Shown one piece after another: positions 1 through 9,713 of a DNA stretch of 64,000 nucleotides. The DNA lies in assembly GCF_040954645.1 (NCBI RefSeq), contig NC_092808.1, positions 83,274,889-83,338,888 of the forward strand, read 5' to 3'. The position numbers and the translations under genes are program-made. The notes under the pieces were generated by a model. It was not told the DNA's origin. It saw only the letters and a list, made by a program, of their open reading frames with translations, and did no database searches. Within the stretch, counting starts at the first letter, position 1. Every line of letters begins with the position of its first letter. This stretch comes from Diabrotica undecimpunctata (taxonomy: Eukaryota > Arthropoda > Insecta > Coleoptera > Chrysomelidae).

Positions 1-890
1 TATCAGAGCCTGTCGCTTTATTATCCTTTAACTGTGTTAATGTGAAATAAACTTCCTGTTGTAATATTCTTCGTCCATCATTTACCTCTTCTTATAGCTT
101 AAATGTATTATCCCTTTTGTCTTCAAATAGTTGTCTTCATCACAATCAGTTATATTGCCTTTCTGCCTTCGTCTTAGTCTTCCTGTTTCTTTAACTTTTC
201 TATGTACATTATGACTATCGTACTTTGACTGCAGAGTCTCAATTTCTTCACATTTTACCTTGCTCCTTTTTCTTTGATTATCTCTCTGCTTCTGTGATTT
301 TCGTTCTTATTAATATATTTATGGTTTTATATTTGCCTGGGTCATTTTTGGCTTTTCTTTTCTTCTCTTGTCCATTAGTTTCAGGATCTCATCTGTCATG
401 ATTTTTTCTTCATTATGTATCTGTCTTTAAGTGTTTATCCTTTACATTTTGCACTATTTCTGTAATATGTTTGATCATTTGTTCTTGGTTCGATTCTTCT
501 CTAATTGCAGTCACTTGCTCGTTTAACGTGGCATGGACTCTCATCCTCGTATCAACGTCTTTCACCATACATAGGTCGTATGATTGTGCTGTTTTGAGTT
601 TGACTCGAAATACTCCCACCAGTGGAACGTGCTCTGTCTCCAAATCTGCTCTAGGATAAGTCTTGACACCTTGACAGATGTAAAGCTGTTTCGGAATCTT
701 TTATTTACTAAAATGTAGCCTATTTGATTCCGATTAATTCTCCCGGGTCTGTCTTGAAGTGATTTTCACGTGTACAGCTCGCGAGGTGGTAATTAGAAGA
801 ATGTATTGGTGACAACTAGTTCTGAGTCTTCTGCGAATTTTTCTTATAGGTCTCCTCTCTCGTTTCTGACTCCAAGTCTATGTGCTCCAA
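1..890 (-). mobile_element. RTE-type LINE fragment (endonuclease end, linker, start of RT)
   Basis: Read on the minus strand, 890 to about 640 matches the C-terminal part of a LINE endonuclease (a GAH-like start, then LPPRELYT, QDRPGRINRNQ and NKRFRNS motifs). The frame at 643-413 continues into the linker, and 400-330 encodes MTDEILKLMDKRRKEK, nearly identical to the linker of the LINE at 49.3-52.5 kb. The fragment runs off the window edge at base 1 at a weak LTQLKDNKATGSD, the start of the RT region. Stops and frameshifts interrupt it, so it is a dead copy. Assignment to RTE/BovB rests on the endonuclease style and could be a neighbouring clade. Confidence 0.8.
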
Positions 891-1012
891 TGTAATGTTT
901 TTTTTTTTGGTAAACAAAAAATATTGTGATGTCAGATAGTAAAACAGAAAACAGAAATAAATTGTCAAGATATTAAAAACATGTAAGGGACAAACATAAC
1001 ACACTCAACAGA

Positions 1013-1172
1013 CAAAGACACACATTTAATTTAAAAAAGGGGAACTATGTAGGTCATGCACTACATTACTTATGCAAAGAAAACCACAAAATGGATAAAA
1101 ACTTTCATCACATAAGTACTGCAGTGCATCACCTACAAACTTCTCTCTTTTTTAAACTAAATGTGTGTTTTT
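1013..1172. repeat. Imperfect hairpin (about 60-bp inverted repeat)
   Basis: The segment beginning aaagacacacatttaatt (1014-1074) is mirrored by its reverse complement at 1111-1172, separated by a loop of about 36 bases. The arms differ at several positions. It could be a small foldback (MITE) or a long RNA hairpin. No protein is encoded. Confidence 0.75.
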
Positions 1173-2339
1173 CTATTTCTATTTCTATTTGTCCTTTAAA
1201 TATTTTGAAAATCTTAAAAATATCTGTGTTCTTTTTAATTATCTGACATGATAATATTTTCTCTTTCTCTTTACCACAAAAGATCAAAATCTGATCTTTA
1301 TTTACCTAAATATACCTTGAATCATTTGTACATTCAAACTAAAATTAAAATATCTATCTTATTCGACCTTGTTACAGTGTTGTCTGTTAAAGATAATAAT
1401 TTAAATAAATAACACACATTTTTAATATATATATCTGCAATAAATATAATAATTTCTTAACTAATATTACACAGTTAATTTTCAACAAACAATTTTCATT
1501 AATATCTATATTCCTAGTTGTTGATATTACTCTTTCCTCAAGAACTTTCCCGATAGTCGTCAAATAGTACAGTGAAGTCGATGATCATCTGTGTCCAGAT
1601 AACGGAGTTTTTTACTAAGTTTTCTTAAACATTTAATAATAATCCTTGTATCGGCATGTAAGTAAGATTAATTTAATTGTTTTATTGATTTATTTATGTT
1701 AATTAAATTTATTGTAAGTTAGTCTCATTCTTCTCTTTACCTAAATTAAAAAGAACAAAGGCAACATATTCAATATCCTATTCAAACAGTTTACAAAAAC
1801 CGAAAACTTGCACACATATAATATTGGTATCATTGCTATATATTTTGTACCAGACAGGTAAAAATTATAGTATGCGAAACCGGTCGTCGGAGGTAAAATA
1901 AATTGGATGTGAGTATTCTTATCTTAATTTTCCTCAATTGAAATGGACTTATACAGGCAACATATTCAAGATCCAACTTAAACAGTTTACCTAAATGTTT
2001 ATAGGATAGAAGTAACTAAAGTTTTTTAAGTTTAAGTATCTGGGCAGCTGGATGGATCCTAATCCCGACTTTGTAAAGTGCTACTAATATTGCATACTTT
2101 TCACAACTTTGCACAAGTTTTGAGATAAATCACGTTTTACAAAAAAATGCAGCCTTTCCATATTAGTGCAGTTGAAATCCTAATTTTAAGCAATGGCATT
2201 ATACAATCTGTACTGCATGATTTACTATTCGGTTTTATTTAATATAATTAATATTTGTCGAAAGGCAACTTCTTTGTTTTTATACTTAGTTTGTGATAAT
2301 AAATAACATACAAATTATTTTAATAAAACACATTAAATG
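1173..2339. other. AT-rich stretch without genes; short direct repeat and LINE sliver
   Basis: No gene is visible. A direct repeat starting ggcaacatattcaa occurs at about 1760-1795 and again at 1957-1992, both continuing into an aaacagtttac motif. At about 2010-2075 the plus strand encodes KFKYLGSWMDPNPD, the YLG block found after the RT domain of RTE LINEs, so a short LINE scrap lies here. The rest is simple AT-rich sequence. Confidence 0.5.
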
Positions 2340-2814
2340 AAATTACTGTGTTTTTTCAAATACCATGCGGACAATAGTAAAAAGATGTTAATGGTGTAAG
2401 TCCAATAACCGTGTTTTTAATGTAAAGTAATATTTTTTAAAATTTCTTTAATAACGACGGAAAAACAAGTAAGTGGAATCTTAGTTATCATTTTTAATTG
2501 CAAATGTAGAGAGTTCAGCACATTTCATTCTATGGCAGGGAAAATGTTAAAAAAACTTTTTTTTACAAAATTCAAACATTAAATTATTAATCACAAAATA
2601 TTGTGAACAGTACAGAATGAAAAATATTAAGAACTAATCAATAAAATAAATTTAGTTTTCGCTAAATGGGTGTGATTAAAATTCTCCAACCAATTCCCCA
2701 CTATTACTTAGATCGGATGATACATCTGATTCGGGAAGGGTTTTCCAAAAGATTTGCCTATTTGCTGGCATCAATGGGACAAATTCTTAAGTATTTTATT
2801 TTTTTTTAGCTGTT

Positions 2815-4695
2815 GCTATATTACGAACTGGTATCGACTGTGGGACGTGTTTCAGACGATATTTTTTTTTGCAAGAAATCCAATTTCGTAAATTCGTCAG
2901 CAAAATCTAATTTGAATTCCAGGTTTCGACTTCCTTTCGTAAAGCAAACTTCAATGACGTCTTTTAACTGGAAGTCTTTCATTGTCTCGTTACCAGAACC
3001 TTTTGTGAATATTTTTTTCTTATTTTCCCAGCCGTGAAATTCCGTCAACAGAATCACATTCAAGTTTGCCCTGCTAGACTGTATTAAGTCACATAATTCC
3101 TGAAAGTTGTAGACATTTCTATGTTTTAGAATTTTTTTCTCTGTTTCAATGTACTCCATCGGCACTTATATGAGTATGGCCTCTTGTCAGGTATTTGATA
3201 CATTGGTTTCGATTGACGATGTTAATTAATGTTGTGTAGAGAACCCAGTTCTTATTTTGTGCTATGCAGTTGTCTGTTCAAAATACAAATTCAGAAACAT
3301 CACATTCTGGGAAATTATTTTCAATATCGAATCGGTTATTGCTTCTGCCTTTTTACCTCTGATTGCCTCGTATCAGAGAAAGCAGTAACTTTTATAACGA
3401 CTAGCATTACCCAAAGAAGCAAACGTTTCATTAAATACCACAAGCTTGCTTATAAAAAAAATGGATTTTATTTGCGACATGATAGGAAGCAATATAATTT
3501 TTTGGAGATCCATAGAATAAGTACGTTTGGCAGAATTACACGATAGTGTTTTTGCTTCCTCAGAATCTGCTTTGTACTTACTATTGGCCTTCTCTGCTTT
3601 GAATCGATGTATAATTAATTTCTCTAGAGTCCTCCCATCTTTGCTACCAGTACTATGGTTGTCATTAGAGCTATTTTTATATAGCGTACATTCCTCAAAA
3701 GCGTCAGACTTTGGTGGGCGCAATGAAATATTCATAGCCTTTATAACTTCTCGGTAGATATCTATTTTGGAAATTTCTGGGTATTTTGAATTAAAATCGT
3801 GGAACATTTGTTTCATCGTAAATTCCCTAGACAGATATCTTACATTGGGAGCATTATGTCTTCGGTAATGACTTACGCATGGATGATAGGATTCAATATG
3901 TTTCACGATTGTATCTCGATTGGCTTTCGGTTTAGAATAAATTCCTCTACGTTCCTTTACTCGGTGATAACGGAGTCATTACTATATCCTAGGGTATTCA
4001 GAAATGTTAATATATATACTGAAATATTAGTTCCATCTTTTAAGGGCATTGTGTATTGTCTACTTTCTGATCTTTGATGGTGTACATTAACTTTTCGAGT
4101 TTTCACAAGAACTAGTTTGACTTGTTTACTCAACCACTTTCGACGGCTGGTGTATTCCATATTCCAATATTCTTCTCATATGGTTTGGCGATTTGAGTCA
4201 TCGTTTAAGTATTTACACTTTTTTCTACATTTACCTTTGCATATTGGTCGAATCGGCTGTTTTTCCTTATACCTCTCAACTTTTTCACTACTTGAAGTAG
4301 AACACTTTTTCTTTTTTTTTTAAATTTTATTGTTTGAAGCGGGAATCTCATTCGTTGAAACTGACAGAACCTACAAAAAATTACTAAGTAAATATGTTTA
4401 GAAAATTAGTCATTTGTACCTCATTATCTGTTTTCGTAATATTTACGACAGCTTTTATCTTAGAAACTTCTTCTTCAGATGAACTGTACGTTTCACTCTC
4501 GGGTAAATAATTTTGATCAGCATCACTATTATCAAAAGTACTAGAAATATCGTATTCGTTACTGGCAGTTTCCGCAGTCTTTGATAACTCATAAAAAGAA
4601 TACAAAATATTCGTGTCTAAGTTTAAGTTATCATCGAGAAAATAACAGGCTGCCTCATATTTTATATGTAGAAAAATACTCAAGCTGGTCAAGAT
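2815..4695 (-). pseudogene. Broken transposon-like gene of an unnamed insect family (DxCxGQNKN type)
   Basis: Fragments read in order on the minus strand: 4692-4384, an acidic Ser-rich leader; 4320-3957, Cys-rich KGKCRKKC and IXVYILTFLNTLG-like blocks; 3906-3373, with YHPCVSHYRRHNAPNVRYLS and PKSDAFEECTLY; then 3370-2821, with a degraded copy of a D-x-C-x-GQNKNW block (LYFEQTTA, stop, NKNWVLYTT) and a GHTHISADGVH block. I recognise this order from a repeated insect family of uncharacterised proteins. The GQNKN and GHT..D blocks could be a DDE-like catalytic core, but I cannot name the superfamily. At least three frame breaks make this copy inactive. Confidence 0.6.
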
Positions 4696-5280
4696 TTTGA
4701 CATTTTTGTCGCAATGGGCTATAAAATATAATAGTGCAAATAGTAGATATTTTATAAAAATTGATATAAGGTTGAATGCTCAAATAAATGAACTTTGATA
4801 AAATAAAGACAGATATCGAGCACAGTTTTATTAATTAAATCTTGCCCAAGTACTTTCGCTCACTAGAGCATCTTCAGGGGCATTTCGTCAATTTTGGGCT
4901 ATCCAACAATCCCAGAATGTCATTAACATAAAATTAAACATAAAGTTGTAAGTAAAAAAACACTTTTTTATTAAAACTGGATTCAACAGATGCAACGCCA
5001 TTGGAGCTACTTACAAGATTAGTCTAAAATACAATAAAATAAGTACGGTAAAAACTATCACTATTTTAAATACATTTACCTCAATATTGGAATAATAATG
5101 TTCAAGAGCTCTAGTTGCCACGTAGCGCGATCGAGAACTAACACTATTTGCTGACGTGTGACGAGGCATGTTCAACTCTTAGCCACCTCAAGTTAACTGC
5201 TGGGACTGGACTGGGTATGAGATGAGGCAAGGTAATCTTCAAATTTAAATCGTTGTGCAAATTAAGATCGTGTTCGATGA
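4696..5280. other. Non-coding AT-rich stretch
   Basis: No gene is recognised. The stretch lies between the start of the broken gene and the right-hand motif array, so it is probably the upstream region of the putative transposon. Confidence 0.35.
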
Positions 5281-5589
5281 TTTTAAAACATAGTAATTGT
5301 TTAAAATATGGAAAAACACAGTAAGAGTCAGCTACTGTGTTTTTTTTTCAATGTTTCGTACTTACTGTTTTTTAATCCACTGAAATTGTCCGGATAAAGT
5401 CACTTACTGTGTTTACACACTTTAAAATCTTAGTTAATATACGAATTTTGATAAATTTCTCAGAATTTTCCGACGCGCAAAAACACAGTAAATAAGTATA
5501 TAATTCATTTTTTTTTAATTTAGCCCTTACTGTGTTTCTCTATCAGGCAGCCGTTTTGTATACACTTACAAAACGCTAAAAGTTGGCAG

Positions 5590-5850
5590 ACTTATTAGAC
5601 TGAATCAATTGAAATGTGGATATATCGAAAATTGTTGCAAATACCTTGGACTGCCCATACCTTCAACTGATGAGTTGTATGTGGAATAGGCAGGGAACGT
5701 GAGCTGATCCTAATCATTATAAAGAGGATATCTGAGTCATGTAATAAGACACAAAAAATATCACTTCCTTATATATGACAGTCTTGGGTGTAAACGATTT
5801 GCTAGGGAAGATCCAAGGCAGAGTCTTGAAGAAGAAGAATAATAGAATAA
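5590..5850 (+). mobile_element. LINE 3' fragment
   Basis: The plus strand encodes decayed C-terminal LINE sequence (KLLQIPWTAHTFN, then GIGREREL), the block that follows the RT in the RTE family seen repeatedly here. It ends in a GAAGAAGAATAATAG tail typical of these 3' ends. Several stops are present. Confidence 0.65.
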
Positions 5851-6730
5851 TAGAAAGAATATTATTTAATGAATAATAATTATTCAATTAAATATCTATA
5901 GTTTTCGGATTTAAAAAAATATTATTTACTAAATTATTGGCTTCCAAAAGTGATTTTACTAATAACTTAAATATCTTTTTTAATTTTTTATAAAGTAAAC
6001 GATCCACTGTCATAGGGTATATTCTCCCTAAATATCTAACATTTATCAATATACTCAATGTACCAATATATACCCAAATATTTTTGAGAGTATATTGACA
6101 TAAGTTTAGATTATATTTTTAAATTTCTTGTTTTTGTTCTCTATAATTTTCCTGTGCAATGGTAACTTTATTATCATTTAACAACAATATAGTATAATTG
6201 GGCAGTACACTGCACTCCCTAATGTATTATTTTCACCCATTGGAAAAAAGTAAGTTTTTTAGTACTCTATGTTTATTGACTTAATACTCCAAAATTAAAG
6301 TAAAATCAAAAACCGTACTTGAAAGAAAACGAAAACTTCAAACCGATGAAAAATATGAAGGTCATATATTCACCAAAAATTGCTATATATCTATCTAACA
6401 ACCGCTTCAAGGAGTTCGTGTTGTGAAATTGATCGGACTCTTATACAGAGATTTTAAAGCGAAAATTTAATGAGAATCTAATTATAGAATCCAATTATTA
6501 GATTTTCTTTCTAGCTGTTTAAAACATATTTTAAACCGAAAAAATTATCATTTTTTCAAAAGAACCATAAATAGCCATATTCGCTTTTTACAACAAAGTA
6601 ATACTGTTCTGAATTTTATTGTGGCATTTTAAGATTATTTCCCGTTTTTATTGAAAATTAACTAGAATTTATTATATTTTTATTTTAACGTTACGATTTT
6701 CGAGAAACGGCGGCAGCTGTAATAAACTCG

Positions 6731-6782
<52 letters not shown>

Positions 6783-7261
6783 GATTTTCACTTCAGATTT
6801 ACTTTGTATTTTGATAATGATTTCCGACGTGGAAATTAAACTGAAATTCAAACTGAAATTTTGTTTCATAATTTACATAGTTTGTGTGGGGTAACTATTT
6901 TCTAAGTGGTGTCAAAAATTGAAATTTCTATATATTTTATTGGACTGTGGAATTTTTGACACTTTATTATTAAATGTAATTAAACAATGGCATTGGAAAT
7001 TCATCTTAAAGGTATTAATGAATTGTTTATATATTTTACAAAAATGTTAAAATAAGATCTATACTTGAATTAATTTAAGTGCAATAATTATTATTTTTCA
7101 CTAGTTTATAAAATGAAAAACTGTAGAAAGTATTTAAAATAATAAATAATATTTTGTTGGCGGTTGCAGAAACTCTTTCAATTTTGAAAAAAAAAAATGG
7201 TAAGAAAAGCATTGTGTACTTTAAATAAATTCATGTAGTAGCTAAGTTATTAGTAACGTAA
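5851..7261. other. AT-rich stretch with (TA)n tract, no gene
   Basis: No gene is recognised. A (TA)n tract occupies about 6733-6781. A 12-bp inverted repeat (gtgtcaaaaatt / aatttttgacac) spans about 6913-6982. Around 6605-6640 a short stretch resembles the end of the repeat family found at 14.56-15.43 kb (ttctg...ttgtggcattttaa). Confidence 0.4.
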
Positions 7262-7440
7262 AAAACAGCAAATTGGCTTATTTCGGCCACATTAGGCGTA
7301 AAGTAAATAAAGATTTCTTCAGTTGATTCTACAAGGCAAGACTGAAGACAAAAGAGGCCCATGGAGATAGACGTATATCTTCTGTCAACATCACTAGAAG
7401 ATATGCACCTTCAGAAGAAGAAGAAGAAGTAGCTAAGAAG
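7262..7440 (+). mobile_element. LINE 3'-terminal fragment with (GAA)n tail
   Basis: The plus strand reads KLAYFGHIRRK, a decayed copy of the KLEYLGHIMRG block of the RTE family, and then runs into a GAAGAAGAAGAAG tail. This is a severely 5'-truncated copy, as expected from incomplete target-primed reverse transcription. Confidence 0.65.
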
Positions 7441-8116
7441 GAATAAAAAGGGTAAAGCACGAGATATATTTCTTAAAGGTAAATAAAGCTTCTAGAAAAC
7501 TATAGATATATTCATTGTTTCATGAATTTGAAGAGCGTTCTGCAAAATCAAAGAATCTTATGATTTAAGGGGTTTACTAATATTTCCCTCAGTCTCTAGA
7601 ATAGAAGAACATTAACGATCAATTATTTATTAAACCCAACTATACCAGTTTCATCCTTAGTAAGAATGACATTATAAAAGTTCTAGTTGATAGATAGTGC
7701 AAAGTTAAGATAAGACTAATAAATATTATAAAAAAAACTCTACTGTAGTAAAAAAATGGTAAAAGGTGTAAAACTCAACTCCCAGGCAATATAAAAATGA
7801 GTAGAGAGGTTCCGAAACTGTTTTCTTCTGGTACATCAATGTCAAATATTATATTTATATGGGATTAGCCACAATTAGTTTTAATTAAAATTCCATTTTT
7901 AACTAACGGCTTGAGTTTCACTACAAAAATAATTTTTAAAAAACACTATTCTAAAAAATTCTGTGAAAATGTATGACCTCGTATAGCGTTTATAGCGCAT
8001 TATCTCTAGAAACTCTCATGACCTCCCAATCGCTAGTTTTAAATTTCTTTACATCAAAATCCAGGTTTTAATATAAATTCATAAATTACTACACTAATTG
8101 CCCTAATTTTTATTAG
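7441..8116. other. Non-coding AT-rich stretch
   Basis: No gene is recognised. At 7858-7880, tatgggattagccacaatta resembles the core of the repeat family at 14.57 kb and 31.97 kb. Confidence 0.35.
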
Positions 8117-8120
8117 CTAT

Positions 8121-8569
8121 TGTTGTGATTTTATTTAACTGTTGTCTTTATTTAATTTATAATGTCTTTATTAATTCTTTATATTGTTCCTACTTTAATT
8201 TATTAAAAATCACGATCATTTATATCATTTTATTTAACTAATAATACATTATTTATCTAGATGAACGTAACAATTAAAATCGCTAGCGCGTCTTCAAAAT
8301 TAACTAACCCCCTTCATAACAAAATTTCTCTATAAATATAAAATCCTGTTATTCGAGAATGAAAACAGCTGTTTCTCGGAACCCATTGAATAGACTGCTG
8401 TTTTGGCGAAAGGCCTATGATGAGTCATTTTCACGACTCGAAACTTCCAAGCGGGACCAAAAAAACCAGTCTGGGGTCTTCGATGAGAGATCGTCGCACT
8501 CTCAAATAACTACAATAAAAAAGAATTAGTCATAATATTTACAGTTTAGGGTCAGAATTTATCGTAACA
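8121..8569 (-). repeat. 3' LTR of gypsy-1
   Basis: Runs from tgttgtgatt to tcgtaaca on the plus strand, giving TG...CA ends. It matches 14145-14501 along its length except for a segment of about 92 bp (about 8408-8503, starting gaaaggcctatgatgag) that the other LTR lacks. The pol stop codon lies inside its first bases. Confidence 0.95.
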
Positions 8570-9689
8570 TTGCCCCCCTCTTAAAAGATGGTTCCTCCTG
8601 GAACCTTGTCGGGACTGGAACCGGAACGGTAAGCTGGTATCGGCAACTGGACCCTCTTTTACAACTTCCAGTTGTGTAAAAATGACAAGGGACGGTTTTC
8701 TCTCTGCACCAGTAAATATGCGGATTGCAAAAGACTAACACCTGGACTTCGGTGTCTTTAAAGATCTCCTCCACCATATTTCGGATAACCCTCCAATCTA
8801 ATTGGCGGCACTCCAACTTTGGCATGGCTAACTTTTGCACGTCGGACTCTAGTACGTGCTCTCTTAATTGAAGTAAGGCTTCCCATACATCTCGGTAGGT
8901 AGGTTGGCCACGGGCAGTGTCTTTTGTTACCAGGTAGAAAAGGTAACGTGATGCATCTTGGAGTTTCAAGGTTTTACCGGGAGCTGGCACTTGGCATTGC
9001 ACTTTTGCAACTTGACCAAACTCCCTTCGAAAAACGGATGCCAACCCTGATGCGTCTTTGATACTGGCCGGGATGATAAGGGCCAGCGAGTAGTCATCGG
9101 GGAGCGCGAGTAGATCTTGCTTTTCTTCAGTGGTAATACCATGTCTTGTTTTACCGGTACCTCCATAGGCACCCATGAATTCCTCAAACGTGAGGTCAGA
9201 CACATCTTGGACTTGGTTAACTTCCACTTCTCCATCTACGTCGTGGTCACCTTCTAAAGACACCAGCCGGTTATGGTGTACTATCATCGGCTTCCACCTC
9301 GGAATCTTGCTTATTCGGTAGATGACATCGTTGATCTTTTCCATAATTAAGTATGGGCCTTCCCAAAACTGCTGCAATTTGGGAGAATAACCTTTTCGCT
9401 TCTTGGGATTATAGAGCCAGACTTTGTCGTTCTTCTTAAAGCAACCCTTTTCGGCTTGTGTATCGTACCGTTTCTTCATTCGGTCGCTAGCGAACTGAAG
9501 GTGGGAACGGACCAACTCATGTACATCGTCCATTCTTCTTTGTAATTCGATCACATAATCTTTACCTGCTAGATCTTCTCCAGGTCGACACCCAAACTCT
9601 AGATCACAAGGTATTCGCATTTCGCGTCCGAATAGGACTCTGGCTGATGTCTGGCCTGTTGATTCGTTAACAGCAGATCTGTAGGCCAT
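8559..9689 (-). CDS. pol: gypsy-1 pol C-terminal part: integrase end, macro domain, CCCH-like finger
   Basis: An open frame of 376 codons. Residues 1-150 are the end of a Ty3/gypsy integrase (YRSAVNESTGQTSARVLFG, then KVWLYNPKKRKG, FWEGPY and HHNRL, the GPY/F-type module). Residues about 190-325 resemble a macro domain of the TARG1/OARD1 class. Residues 335-353 (CHFYTTGSCKRGSSCRYQ) look like a CCCH zinc finger whose final His is replaced. The frame passes through the polypurine tract and stops just inside the 3' LTR. The integrase catalytic core lies upstream in the 9714-11246 frame, separated by a break near 9700. The ATG used here is internal to the original polyprotein and not a true start. 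Confidence 0.85.
   Translation of the reverse strand: MAYRSAVNESTGQTSARVLFGREMRIPCDLEFGCRPGEDLAGKDYVIELQRRMDDVHELVRSHLQFASDRMKKRYDTQAEKGCFKKNDKVWLYNPKKRKGYSPKLQQFWEGPYLIMEKINDVIYRISKIPRWKPMIVHHNRLVSLEGDHDVDGEVEVNQVQDVSDLTFEEFMGAYGGTGKTRHGITTEEKQDLLALPDDYSLALIIPASIKDASGLASVFRREFGQVAKVQCQVPAPGKTLKLQDASRYLFYLVTKDTARGQPTYRDVWEALLQLREHVLESDVQKLAMPKLECRQLDWRVIRNMVEEIFKDTEVQVLVFCNPHIYWCREKTVPCHFYTTGSCKRGSSCRYQLTVPVPVPTRFQEEPSFKRGAMLR
8570..8583 (-). promoter_or_regulatory. Polypurine tract of gypsy-1
   Basis: On the minus strand AAGAGGGGGGCAA lies directly before the TG of the 3' LTR, the expected site for plus-strand DNA priming. The tract is itself coding: it specifies the last residues of the pol frame. 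Confidence 0.8.
8715..9124 (-). other. Macro (ADP-ribose-binding) domain within gypsy-1 pol
   Basis: Motifs in order: DLLALPDDYSLAL, ASGLASVFRREFG, RYLFYLVTK, PTYRDVWEALLQLREH, KLAMPKLECRQLDW. They parallel TARG1/OARD1 macro domains, which bind ADP-ribose and remove it from glutamates. The Lys of the YLVTK block is present. Where the family has a GCGLD loop carrying the catalytic Asp, this copy reads ECRQLD and is about two residues shorter, so catalysis is doubtful. The assignment is by motif order only; no profile search was done. Confidence 0.75.
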
Positions 9690-9713
9690 TGTGAAGAACG
9701 GAAGGTATTGGTC

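Larger units (their letters stand above)
2340..5540. mobile_element. Putative unnamed DNA transposon with repeated end motifs
   Basis: The motif TTACTGTGTTTT and its complement AAAACACAGTAA occur at both sides of the broken gene at 2815-4695. Left copies: about 2345, plus a diverged one at 2407. Right copies: about 5312-5340 (two facing), 5357, 5398, 5478 and 5527. The left end (ttactgtgttttttc) resembles the complement of the right sequence around 5478-5490 (gcaaaaacacagtaaa). Clustered subterminal motifs of this kind are known as transposase-binding arrays in DNA transposons. The exact ends and any target duplication are not resolved, so the borders are approximate. Confidence 0.45.

Noticed and set aside
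413..659. Overlapping frames on both strands at 413-659 as a host gene
   Set aside because: The minus-strand frame fits the LINE linker and the plus-strand one is its shadow.
6672..6869. Short frames rich in YIYIYI (also at 36997, 44077, 45213, 54386, 59226)
   Set aside because: They are translations of (TA)n microsatellites.
8966..9235. 89-codon frame overlapping gypsy-1 pol
   Set aside because: It is an alternative-frame shadow of the macro-domain coding region.
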